NCBI GenBank assembly: GCA_002409725.1
Contig: DHOI01000129.1
Span: 19,877 to 26,205, forward strand
Length of the DNA: 6,329 nucleotides
Direction of reading: 5' to 3'
Source of the DNA: Christensenella sp. UBA5394
GTDB taxonomy: Bacteria; Bacillota; Clostridia; Christensenellales; CAG-138
Shown: piece by piece, positions 1-5,443 of the stretch
How positions within the stretch are numbered: position 1 is the first letter of the stretch
Layout: each line of letters starts with the position of its first letter
Notes under the pieces: model-generated
The model's database searches: none
What the model was told of the DNA's origin: nothing
The model's input: only the letters and a program-made list of their open reading frames with translations
Made by a program: the position numbers and the translations under genes

Positions 1-275
1 TGCTCAGCACCCCCCATAAACTGGATGGCCTCGCCCAGGATACCTACCGCTATTTGCTGCAAAAGGCCGGGCAGGTGCTTATGGTGGATGCCTCCGGCCA
101 GGAAACAACGGATGTAAACATCTTCTCCCTGCCCTGGTTTCCCCATACGGAATCCCTGCTGCTCACGACCCTGGTTATCCAGGTACTCTCCGTTTGGATA
201 CCCGAACACAACGGGAAGGATCCTAACGCTCCTTCCAACAACGATTATACGGACTTTGTACACACCCGAATATAG
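1..275 (+). CDS. SIS-domain sugar isomerase/deaminase-like protein, C-terminal part (5' end outside window)
   Basis: The reading frame is open from base 3 to the TAG at 273-275, giving 90 residues of a protein that starts before the window; the TTG at 54 is internal and not a credible start. The segment reads like the end of the second SIS (sugar isomerase) domain of GlmS/AgaS/FrlB-type proteins: a helix and strand (YLLQKAGQVLMVDASG), a strand ending in SLPWF, a long hydrophobic helix (ESLLLTTLVIQVLSVWI), then the G-x-D-P-x-x-P tail element (GKDPNAPSN) that in this superfamily follows the last helix. Family members isomerise, deaminate or deglycate phosphorylated amino sugars in the cytoplasm. 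The tail ends DFVHTRI and lacks the PRNLAKSVTVE-type ending of true GlmS, so a stand-alone catabolic enzyme is more likely than glucosamine-6-phosphate synthase. It lies 69 bp before EIIC, so it probably acts on the sugar phosphate imported by this PTS (inference). Exact substrate is unknown. Confidence 0.7.
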   Translation, partial: LSTPHKLDGLAQDTYRYLLQKAGQVLMVDASGQETTDVNIFSLPWFPHTESLLLTTLVIQVLSVWIPEHNGKDPNAPSNNDYTDFVHTRI

Positions 276-344
276 AATAAAGGTTTATCAGGCACAATCA
301 CATACACCATCATCATCTATTTTTAAAAGGAGGAATCAGCACTC

Positions 345-1625
345 ATGAGCAAGTTTGAAGCCCGCATGGATAAGATTGGCCAATGGGTCGAACAAAAAAT
401 TGCGCCGCCTCTTGTCAAAATGGGTAACCAGCGGCATTTTGCAGCCATCCGGGCTGCGCTGATCCGCACCATTCCCCTCATCATCGTAGGTTCCATCCCA
501 CTAATCCTTACCAACCTGCCTGTCAAAGCATGGGCGGATGCGCTCGCGCCCATCAGCGATAAGCTCAACGTCCTATTTTCCATGACATTTGGCTTTACCA
601 CACTGTGGCTAGCCATTTCCCTAGGCGCGGAGCTGGCCAAGATGTATGAGGAGCAGGATCCTACCATGATCAGCATCATCACCGTGTGCTCCTATCTGAT
701 CACGGTGGAGCCCATCGACTTGGCCACCGGTGCATTGGGCACCACAGGCCTGTCGGCAAAGGGTATGTTCGCGCTGTTCATCGTGGGTATTATTGTGGTG
801 GAGTTTATGCATTTTGCGTATAAGCATAACATCATCATCCGCCTGCCCAAGGGCGTGCCCTCCAATATCGCTCAGAGCTTCGCCTCCCTGCTGCCCATGG
901 GCATCCTGTTCGTGTTCTTCTGGGTTGTGCGGGTTATCCTGGGCTTTGACATCGGCGCTCTTTTGAACACCATCATTTCCCCCATCATCAGCGCTTCGGA
1001 TACCTGGTACGCTGCGTTCATCTGCGTATTGTTCCTTCAGCTGCTGTGGTTCGTTGGCATTCACGGCGGTTCCTTCACCGTGTGGGGCGTTATGTATCCC
1101 TTCCTGCTCAACAACATTGCGGAAAATGCCGCCGCCGCGGCGGCCCAGCAGGCCATTCCCCACATCATCACGGAGCCCTTCTTCTACAGCTGGACCATGA
1201 TCGGCGGTGTGGGCATTACCCTGCCCCTGGTGATCATCTGGCTTAAGTCCAAGTCCGCCACCTTGCGGGAGGTCTCCAGAGTATCGCTGATCCCCGGCAT
1301 CTTCTGCATCAACGAACCGGTTATGTTCGGTACGCCCATCGTGCTCAACCCCATCATGTTCCTTCCCTTTGTGTTTGGAACCTCCCTGCTGGGCACTATG
1401 TATGGCTACATCTTGACCAAGATTGGTTGGGTCAGCGCCGCTTATATCCAGATCCCTTGGACTACGCCTCCGCTGGTGCAGCCTTTCCTCTCTTCCGGCG
1501 GCGATTGGCGTAACGTGGTGGCCCAGGCCGTCCTAATCGTAATCATGGCCTTCATTTGGTATCCCTTTGCGAAGCTTTGGGAAAAACGGATGCTGGAAGT
1601 GGAAAAGGCTGACGAAACGGACTAG
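345..1625 (+). CDS. PTS EIIC, lactose/cellobiose/chitobiose family permease
   Basis: This is the membrane component of a lactose-family PTS, which carries a sugar across the membrane while EIIB phosphorylates it. The 426 residues match the usual length of about 420-450. Hydrophobic segments lie near residues 37-58, 81-98, 141-158, 180-200, 222-238, 283-300, 330-350 and 391-408. Recognisable family motifs are PKGVPSNIAQSFASLLP (168-184), GIHGG with His240, and CINEPVMFG with Glu324. His240 and Glu324 align with the conserved substrate-site His and Glu of ChbC-type transporters. A run of six alanines (262-267) sits just after this conserved core His region. The start is fixed by AAAAGGAGG at 325-333, 11 nt before the ATG. 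No EIIA or EIIB domain is fused; these follow as separate genes. The sugar is not predictable from sequence; cellobiose-, chitobiose- or other disaccharide-like substrates are typical, but the neighbouring SIS gene may point to an amino sugar or glycated compound. Confidence 0.95.
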   Translation: MSKFEARMDKIGQWVEQKIAPPLVKMGNQRHFAAIRAALIRTIPLIIVGSIPLILTNLPVKAWADALAPISDKLNVLFSMTFGFTTLWLAISLGAELAKMYEEQDPTMISIITVCSYLITVEPIDLATGALGTTGLSAKGMFALFIVGIIVVEFMHFAYKHNIIIRLPKGVPSNIAQSFASLLPMGILFVFFWVVRVILGFDIGALLNTIISPIISASDTWYAAFICVLFLQLLWFVGIHGGSFTVWGVMYPFLLNNIAENAAAAAAQQAIPHIITEPFFYSWTMIGGVGITLPLVIIWLKSKSATLREVSRVSLIPGIFCINEPVMFGTPIVLNPIMFLPFVFGTSLLGTMYGYILTKIGWVSAAYIQIPWTTPPLVQPFLSSGGDWRNVVAQAVLIVIMAFIWYPFAKLWEKRMLEVEKADETD

Positions 1626-1628
1626 AAC

Positions 1629-1668
1629 CCTTGTAAGCTTACCGATTGGCCTGATATAATCTACAAGG
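1629..1668 (+). promoter_or_regulatory. Operator-like inverted repeats around the internal promoter
   Basis: CCTTGTA at 1629-1635 and TACAAGG at 1662-1668 form a perfect 7-bp inverted repeat with centres 33 bp apart, about three helical turns. A separate perfect 10-bp palindrome, GTAAGCTTAC, lies at 1633-1642, and part of it (GGTAAG) recurs at 1667-1672. These elements overlap the -35 box and the expected start point of the promoter at 1631-1660. That is the layout expected for a repressor or PRD-type activator site, but no known operator consensus was recognised and short repeats can arise by chance. The same arms could also pair in RNA from upstream transcription. Confidence 0.35.
1631..1660 (+). 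promoter_or_regulatory. Candidate sigma-A promoter with extended -10, upstream of EIIB
   Basis: A perfect TATAAT at 1655-1660 is preceded by TGA at 1652-1654, forming the extended -10 pattern TGnTATAAT. A -35-like TTGTAA (1631-1636, four of six matches to TTGACA) lies 18 bp upstream. Transcription would start near 1667-1668, giving an EIIB leader of about 77 nt. This would allow EIIB, EIIA and HPr, and possibly EI and downstream genes, to be transcribed independently of the SIS and EIIC genes. It is a sequence match only. Confidence 0.55.
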
Positions 1669-1687
1669 TAAGAAGTTATGATTCTAT

Positions 1688-1721
1688 GATCCTGGGGACT
1701 GGCTACCCAGCCCCCGGGGTC
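1688..1721 (+). promoter_or_regulatory. Strong GC-rich hairpin in the EIIC-EIIB gap (EIIB leader)
   Basis: The stem pairs CTGG (1699-1702) with CCAG (1707-1710) around a CTAC loop. It continues past a bulged A1698 with GGGG (1694-1697) on CCCC (1711-1714), then a one-base mismatch, CC (1691-1692) on GG (1716-1717), and an outer GA/TC. The sequence after it is AAAATAAG, not a T-run, so it is not a standard intrinsic terminator for + transcripts. It lies 23 nt before the EIIB ATG and leaves the weak ribosome site GAGGT (1733-1737) unpaired. Likely roles are blocking 3' exonuclease decay of EIIC mRNA, stabilising the EIIB 5' end, or binding a regulator. Confidence 0.5.
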
Positions 1722-1744
1722 AAAATAAGCATGAGGTATAAGCC

Positions 1745-2077
1745 ATGAAAAAACTTAGAGTTGTCATCCTATGCGCATCTGCCATGTCCTCCGGCTTTAT
1801 CGTGGAGGAACTGAAAAAGATCGCTCCCCAAAACGATGTGGAGATCCAGGTGGAATGCTTTGCCAGCCTGCGTTACCGTTACTACGATTATAGCAAGGTA
1901 GATCTTGTGATGCTGGCCCCCCAGGTAAAAGGGCAGCAATCCGACATTCGAAAGTATCTGAATGAGAAGGGCTTTGCAGCCCTGCCCATCATGCTTATTC
2001 CCATGCGGGATTATGGCTTGATGCGGGGCCAGCCCATATTGGAGCTCGCACTCAAGACCGTTGCTGAAAATGCCTGA
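1745..2077 (+). CDS. PTS EIIB, lactose/cellobiose family
   Basis: This small cytoplasmic phosphocarrier takes phosphate from EIIA on a cysteine and passes it to the sugar held by EIIC. The 110 residues match the family length of about 100-110. The N-terminus (MKKLRVVILCASAMSSGFIV) has the first beta strand leading to Cys10 and the phosphate-binding loop C-A-S-A-M-S-S, equivalent to the usual C-S-A-G-M-S-T. The next helix holds VEELKK, and later segments (VDLVMLAPQV, residues 53-62) match the D-x-x-L-L-x-P-Q-V strand and loop of the family. The end (RDYGLMRGQPILELAL) corresponds to the usual Y-x-x-x-G-x-x-x-L region. The start has GAGGT at 1733-1737, 7 nt before the ATG, weaker than the sites of its neighbours. 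It is preceded by a candidate promoter and hairpin and is followed after 68 nt by EIIA. Confidence 0.93.
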   Translation: MKKLRVVILCASAMSSGFIVEELKKIAPQNDVEIQVECFASLRYRYYDYSKVDLVMLAPQVKGQQSDIRKYLNEKGFAALPIMLIPMRDYGLMRGQPILELALKTVAENA

Positions 2078-2145
2078 GCGGCATGGCTGAAAACCCTCAT
2101 TAAGGCGCCCTGCGTAAAAGGGAAAAACAACAAGGAGCAATACCG

Positions 2146-2463
2146 ATGAAAATGACCTTAGAACAGGTGAATACCATCTGCATGGAAATGATCAGCAATG
2201 CAGGAGAGGGGCGCGCTCTAGTATATGAAGCCGTAGATGCGGTCACCGCTAAGGATTACGCCACCGCAGCCGCGAAGTTGGCCGAGGCGGAGGAGCATTT
2301 AGCGGAGGCGCATCGCATTCAATTTGAGGACTTGATGGCGCCCCAGAGCAATGGCGTAGAGCTTCCACTCTCCATGCTGCTTCTGCACGCCATGGATCTT
2401 ACAATGGTATCCACCTCCGAACACGATATGCTCAAAAGTATCGTCAAGGCCCATCTGGACTAA
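2146..2463 (+). CDS. PTS EIIA, lactose/cellobiose family
   Basis: This all-helical, normally trimeric phosphocarrier accepts phosphate from HPr on a histidine and gives it to EIIB. The 105 residues match the family length of about 100-115. The hallmark region is MLLLHAMDLTMVSTSE (residues 77-92): His81 is the phosphorylation site and Asp84 corresponds to the metal-binding aspartate buried in the trimer of lactose-type EIIA. The N-terminal helix (MEMISNAGEGRALVYEAVDA) matches the I-x-x-A-G-x-A-R-S segment, with AGEGRAL here. The central helix, roughly 36-63, is rich in Ala and Glu and carries the heptad-like pattern typical of the helical bundle. AAGGAG at 2132-2137 lies 8 nt before the ATG. 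HPr follows after a 29-nt gap, consistent with one transcript and a direct HPr-to-EIIA hand-off. Confidence 0.93.
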   Translation: MKMTLEQVNTICMEMISNAGEGRALVYEAVDAVTAKDYATAAAKLAEAEEHLAEAHRIQFEDLMAPQSNGVELPLSMLLLHAMDLTMVSTSEHDMLKSIVKAHLD

Positions 2464-2481
2464 GAAATGCATTGGACAATC

Positions 2482-2486
2482 GGAGG
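2482..2486 (+). promoter_or_regulatory. Ribosome binding site fixing the HPr start
   Basis: GGAGG lies 6 nt before the ATG at 2493. This selects the 82-residue product over a longer reading of the same frame that could begin at 2472, upstream of this site. The shorter product also places the active histidine at the canonical position 15. Confidence 0.8.
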
Positions 2487-2492
2487 ATAAAT

Positions 2493-2741
2493 ATGAAACA
2501 GCTAGAGGTAACCGTACCCTTTAAAGAGGGCTTGCACGCCCGCCCGGCAGTCAAGCTCATCAAGTTGGTGAGTGGATTTGAATCCACCGTTACGATCCTT
2601 AAAAATGGGAAGGAATACAACGCCGGCAGTATTACCTCCGTTTTAGCAGGGGGTATCATGTACGGAGATCAGATTCTTTTGAAAATTGTCGGGCCTGATG
2701 AAGATGCAGCGGCGGCCGCCCTGAAAGCGTATCTGACATAA
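2493..2741 (+). CDS. ptsH: HPr-family phosphocarrier protein
   Basis: HPr relays phosphate from Enzyme I to EIIA in the cytoplasm. The 82 residues fit the family (about 85-90), a little short. EGLHARPA (12-19) is the canonical active site, with His15 as phospho-acceptor and Arg17 and Pro18 conserved. Ser46, the regulatory site used by HPr kinase in Bacillota, is present in AGSITSVLAGG (44-54), but the usual K-S-I-M-G context is G-S-I-T-S here, so Lys45 and Met48 are replaced by Gly and Thr. Phosphorylation by HPr kinase and docking to CcpA may therefore be altered (inference). The C-terminal helix ends AAAAALKAYLT. It lies between EIIA and EI, and an attenuator-like hairpin follows the stop codon. 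The placement inside an EII operon suggests a dedicated HPr paralogue rather than the housekeeping copy, although the window cannot show whether another exists. The symbol denotes the family. Confidence 0.93.
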   Translation: MKQLEVTVPFKEGLHARPAVKLIKLVSGFESTVTILKNGKEYNAGSITSVLAGGIMYGDQILLKIVGPDEDAAAAALKAYLT

Positions 2742-2765
2742 GCTTTGCCATCATAGGAGCATAGA

Positions 2766-2797
2766 GGCGGGATTAAGCTCCCGCCCCTTTTTGTTCT
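2766..2797 (+). terminator. Attenuator-like intrinsic terminator between HPr and EI
   Basis: A perfect 7-bp stem pairs GGCGGGA (2766-2772) with TCCCGCC (2779-2785) around the loop TTAAGC. It is followed by CC, then TTTTTGTTCT (2788-2797), a good T-run. This is a recognisable Rho-independent terminator inside the gene cluster, 25 nt after the HPr stop and ending before the EI ribosome site at 2802-2806. Because EI and the following genes have no evident promoter of their own, it probably lets part of the transcription through, giving more HPr, EIIA and EIIB message than EI message. The two-base gap between stem and T-run may weaken it. Confidence 0.65.
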
Positions 2798-2812
2798 AAA
2801 CGGAGGAAAACG

Positions 2813-4540
2813 ATGAAAAAATTTAAGGGAAACGGCTGCGCCGAAGGGGCTGCCATGGGCTTGGCCCTGGTAAAGACCAACTATGAGCCCGTATATACCA
2901 TGGATACGGTGCGAGACACCGCAGCGGAACTTGCCTTTTTGGAAGAGAATATTGTTGCCCTGGGCCAAAAGCTGGATAAGCTTTATGAACGTACGCTTGC
3001 CCAATCCGGGGAAGAGGCGGCGGAACTGATCGAATCCTATCAGATGATCCTTATGGATCGGGTTTTTTTCGATGGGATTCGAGCTCGCATTCTCCAAGAA
3101 CACTTGAACTGCAAGATGGCGATCAAACTGGAATGTGAGCGCTCCAGAGAATCCTTTATGACTATAGAGGACCCATATCTGCGCGAGCGGTTCCAGGATA
3201 TACAGGACGTATGCTTTAAGCTCGTCATGCAATGCGACAATGCGGTCGATTCCCTGGCCGAGGTGTATTTAACGCAGCCCACCATTCTTTTGGCGGATAC
3301 CCTGACCCCCGTCGATACGGTTAAGCTGGATAAGAACTTTTTGGCCGGCTTTATTGTGGAAAAGGGCGGGCCGACCTCCCATGCCGTTATTTTGGCAAAA
3401 ACCTTGGGTATTCCCGCCATTGTAGGCGCAGAGGGCATCTGCGCGCAGGTGGAAAACGGGAGCCGCGTGATCATGTATGCGGATACGGGAGAAATCATCA
3501 TCGATGGGGATGCCGAGGAAGAAATCCGCTTCAGCCGGAGGATGACGGCCGGCGCGGCCGAGAAGGAGAAATATCGAAGGGAGCCGGCCGGGCCGGCCTA
3601 CACGCTAGATGGCGTCCATATCGAGGTCGCCGCAAACAGCGGCGACGCGGATACGGCCGCCTTGCTGGATCCGGCCTTGTGCGATGGAATCGGCTTGCTT
3701 CGCACGGAGTTTTTATACATGGCCCATGAGGATTACCCGGATGAAGAAACGCAGTTTCAGGCCTATAAGTCGGTAGCTGAAAAGATGCGGGGAAAACCGG
3801 TTATTATCCGCACCCTGGATATTGGCGGGGACAAGGCGCTGGATTATATGGGGCTGGAAGCCGAAGAGAACCCCTTCTTGGGCTACCGGGCCATCCGCAT
3901 CTGCTTGGATCGGCCGGAGATGTTCCAAATCCAACTGCGGGCCATTCTGCGGGCGTCGGCCTTTGGTTCTATTAAGCTCATGTTTCCCATGATCATCTCG
4001 CTGGAGGAACTGCGGCGATGCAAGGAACACCTGGAGGCCTGTAAGGCCCAGCTGCGGCAGGAGGGCAAAGCCTTTGACAAGAACCTGGCCGTAGGCATTA
4101 TGGTGGAAACCCCGGCGGCGGTTTTCCTAGCGGATCAGCTGGCCCGCGAAGTGGATTTCATGAGCATCGGCACCAACGACCTGACGCAGTATGTTACCGT
4201 GGCGGACAGGGGGAACACGCGTGTGCAAAAGCTTTACGATCCCTACCATCCGGCCGTACTGCGGGCTTTGTATCATACAGGGAGGGAAGCCCAAAACAAT
4301 GGGATCGGGCTGGGTGTTTGCGGTGAAACGGCCTCCATGCGTAAAATGATTCCCTTCTTAATTGGCGCCGGCGTACGGGAACTGAGCGTTGCCCTTTCCT
4401 CGCTGGATAAGGTTCGGTATCTGGTGCGGCGGTTATCTGCCCGGCAATGCAGGGATGCGGCGGAGGAAATCATTCACGATTGTTCTACCTCGGCCCAGGC
4501 GCAAGCCGTTCTTGAAAAGCTTCTAGGAGGGATCGAATAA
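2813..4540 (+). CDS. ptsI: PTS Enzyme I (phosphoenolpyruvate-protein phosphotransferase)
   Basis: Enzyme I autophosphorylates from PEP and donates phosphate to HPr, the first PTS step, in the cytoplasm. The 575 residues equal the E. coli length. Domains in order are the N-terminal PEP-utiliser domain with an HPr-binding helical insert (about 1-145), the phosphohistidine swivel domain (about 150-230) and the C-terminal PEP-binding TIM barrel (about 260-560). His190 in GGPTSHAVILAK is the phosphorylation site. Barrel residues matching the known PEP site are Arg297 (LLRTEFLYM), Arg333 (IIRTLDIGGDKAL), Glu432 (VETPAA), Asn455 and Asp456 (GTNDLTQY), Arg466 (ADRGN) and Cys503 (GVCGE), each one residue later than in E. 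coli. All are intact, so activity is expected. The active-site loop is GGPTSHA rather than the GGRTSHS of housekeeping enzymes. GGAGG at 2802-2806 is 6 nt before the ATG. The HAD gene begins 13 nt after its stop. The symbol denotes the family; it may be a second, dedicated EI. Confidence 0.95.
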   Translation: MKKFKGNGCAEGAAMGLALVKTNYEPVYTMDTVRDTAAELAFLEENIVALGQKLDKLYERTLAQSGEEAAELIESYQMILMDRVFFDGIRARILQEHLNCKMAIKLECERSRESFMTIEDPYLRERFQDIQDVCFKLVMQCDNAVDSLAEVYLTQPTILLADTLTPVDTVKLDKNFLAGFIVEKGGPTSHAVILAKTLGIPAIVGAEGICAQVENGSRVIMYADTGEIIIDGDAEEEIRFSRRMTAGAAEKEKYRREPAGPAYTLDGVHIEVAANSGDADTAALLDPALCDGIGLLRTEFLYMAHEDYPDEETQFQAYKSVAEKMRGKPVIIRTLDIGGDKALDYMGLEAEENPFLGYRAIRICLDRPEMFQIQLRAILRASAFGSIKLMFPMIISLEELRRCKEHLEACKAQLRQEGKAFDKNLAVGIMVETPAAVFLADQLAREVDFMSIGTNDLTQYVTVADRGNTRVQKLYDPYHPAVLRALYHTGREAQNNGIGLGVCGETASMRKMIPFLIGAGVRELSVALSSLDKVRYLVRRLSARQCRDAAEEIIHDCSTSAQAQAVLEKLLGGIE

Positions 4541-4553
4541 AGGAGGTTGCAAC

Positions 4554-5405
4554 ATGCCCCGCTTTACAGATATTGATTTAATCATGCTGGATGTAGACGG
4601 CACTCTGATCAACACGCCCCACCACCGTGAGCTGCCCCCGGAAACGGCGCAGGTGCTGGCCCGGGTGATGGAAAAGGGTATCCGGGTTGGGTTGGCCTCG
4701 GGCCGGAACTATGGGCATATGACGGCGCATATGGGCGGTTTGGGCTTGAACGGGCCCCTCGTGTGCAATAACGGAGCAGCCGTTGTGGATGGAGAAACCG
4801 TCTATTTTGAATCCACCTTGGATCAGCCCTTCCTGCATTACGCGTATTCCCTTGCGCAGAAGATAGAGTGCCTGGCGGAATTCTCCACCATGGATAAGCT
4901 GTTCGTCTATTTCGCGCCGGGCTATAAGGGCCACGTATTCGCTGCGGCAGAGGATGGCGCATGCCTACTTACGCTGGATGGAAGCCCGGAGGACTTCCAT
5001 AAAATTGTCGAAAGGCCTGTGGAGAAGATTACCTTTGCCGTGGATACGCCTGAGAAGGCTACCCGCCTTCGCGCCGCTTTGCAGGAGTGGAATGCCGCAT
5101 GTACAACCGGGCGGCTGTCCGTTACGTCGTCTTTCTGGTTCGCCATTGAGGCTATGGCAGAGGGGGTCAATAAAGGGGAAGGGCTAAAGATTGCACTGGA
5201 GAAGCTGAATATCCTACCGGAACGGGTCATGGCCATAGGGGACGGAGATAACGATGTGGAAATGCTCAAGGCCGTTGGGATTTCGTTCGCTATGGGCAAT
5301 GCATCTGCGGCGGCGAAAGCGGCGGCCCTCTATGAGGCCCGGGGCGTAACGGAAAACGGCGCCTGCGCCGTGCTCAAAAAGTATATCCTGGGCGAGGAGG
5401 ACTAA
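4554..5405 (+). CDS. Cof-type HAD-superfamily (IIB) sugar-phosphate phosphatase
   Basis: This is a cytoplasmic Mg-dependent phosphatase of the Cof/YidA class, which usually removes phosphate from sugar phosphates and related metabolites. All four HAD motifs are present in 283 residues: motif I LDVDGTL with nucleophile Asp13 and acid/base Asp15, motif II LASGRN with Ser49, motif III Lys207 in NKGEGLK, and motif IV GDGDNDVEM with Asp230 and Asp234. The C2-type cap, which sets substrate choice, covers about residues 80-200, and its start follows the typical VCNNGAAV strand. AGGAGG at 4541-4546 lies 7 nt before the ATG and only 13 nt separate it from EI, so it is probably co-transcribed. A reasonable inference is that it dephosphorylates the PTS product or one made by the SIS enzyme, either as a catabolic step or to relieve sugar-phosphate stress. 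Members of this class are promiscuous, so the substrate stays open. Confidence 0.92.
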   Translation: MPRFTDIDLIMLDVDGTLINTPHHRELPPETAQVLARVMEKGIRVGLASGRNYGHMTAHMGGLGLNGPLVCNNGAAVVDGETVYFESTLDQPFLHYAYSLAQKIECLAEFSTMDKLFVYFAPGYKGHVFAAAEDGACLLTLDGSPEDFHKIVERPVEKITFAVDTPEKATRLRAALQEWNAACTTGRLSVTSSFWFAIEAMAEGVNKGEGLKIALEKLNILPERVMAIGDGDNDVEMLKAVGISFAMGNASAAAKAAALYEARGVTENGACAVLKKYILGEED

Positions 5406-5443
5406 ACGCCTTTCATAATATAATACTTTAAGGAGGCGCACCT

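Noticed and set aside
308..316. CATCATCAT run before EIIC
   Set aside because: Three short repeats in non-coding sequence; no sign of function, and the rest of the 69-bp gap shows only the EIIC ribosome site.
621..1163. Long minus-strand open frame opposite EIIC, and similar ones opposite EI, HAD and AKR genes
   Set aside because: They lie wholly within clear plus-strand genes, have low-complexity translations without recognisable domains, and lack ribosome sites.
1731..1748. Five-codon reading frame (M-R-Y-K-P) whose TGA overlaps the EIIB ATG
   Set aside because: Its ATG has no ribosome site and it contains the GAGGT used by EIIB, so it is most likely chance.
2086..2099. TGAAAACCCTCATT as a CcpA catabolite-response (cre) site
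   Set aside because: It fits only the first half of the TGWNANCGNTNWCA pattern; the central CG and the final CA are missing.
2108..2122. CCCT/AGGG hairpin before EIIA
   Set aside because: Only 4 bp with a 7-base loop and no T-run; too weak to support a function.
3583..3597. GCCGGCC and GGCCGGC inverted repeat inside Enzyme I
   Set aside because: It lies in the coding sequence of the interdomain linker and follows from Gly, Pro and Ala codons in GC-rich usage; no regulatory context.
5419..5424. TATAAT between the HAD and aldo/keto reductase genes as a promoter
   Set aside because: The stretch is AT-rich and the -10 match is perfect, but no -35-like sequence lies at 16-18 bp upstream (the expected position reads GGAGGA) and there is no TGn extension. 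The short gap fits simple co-transcription.
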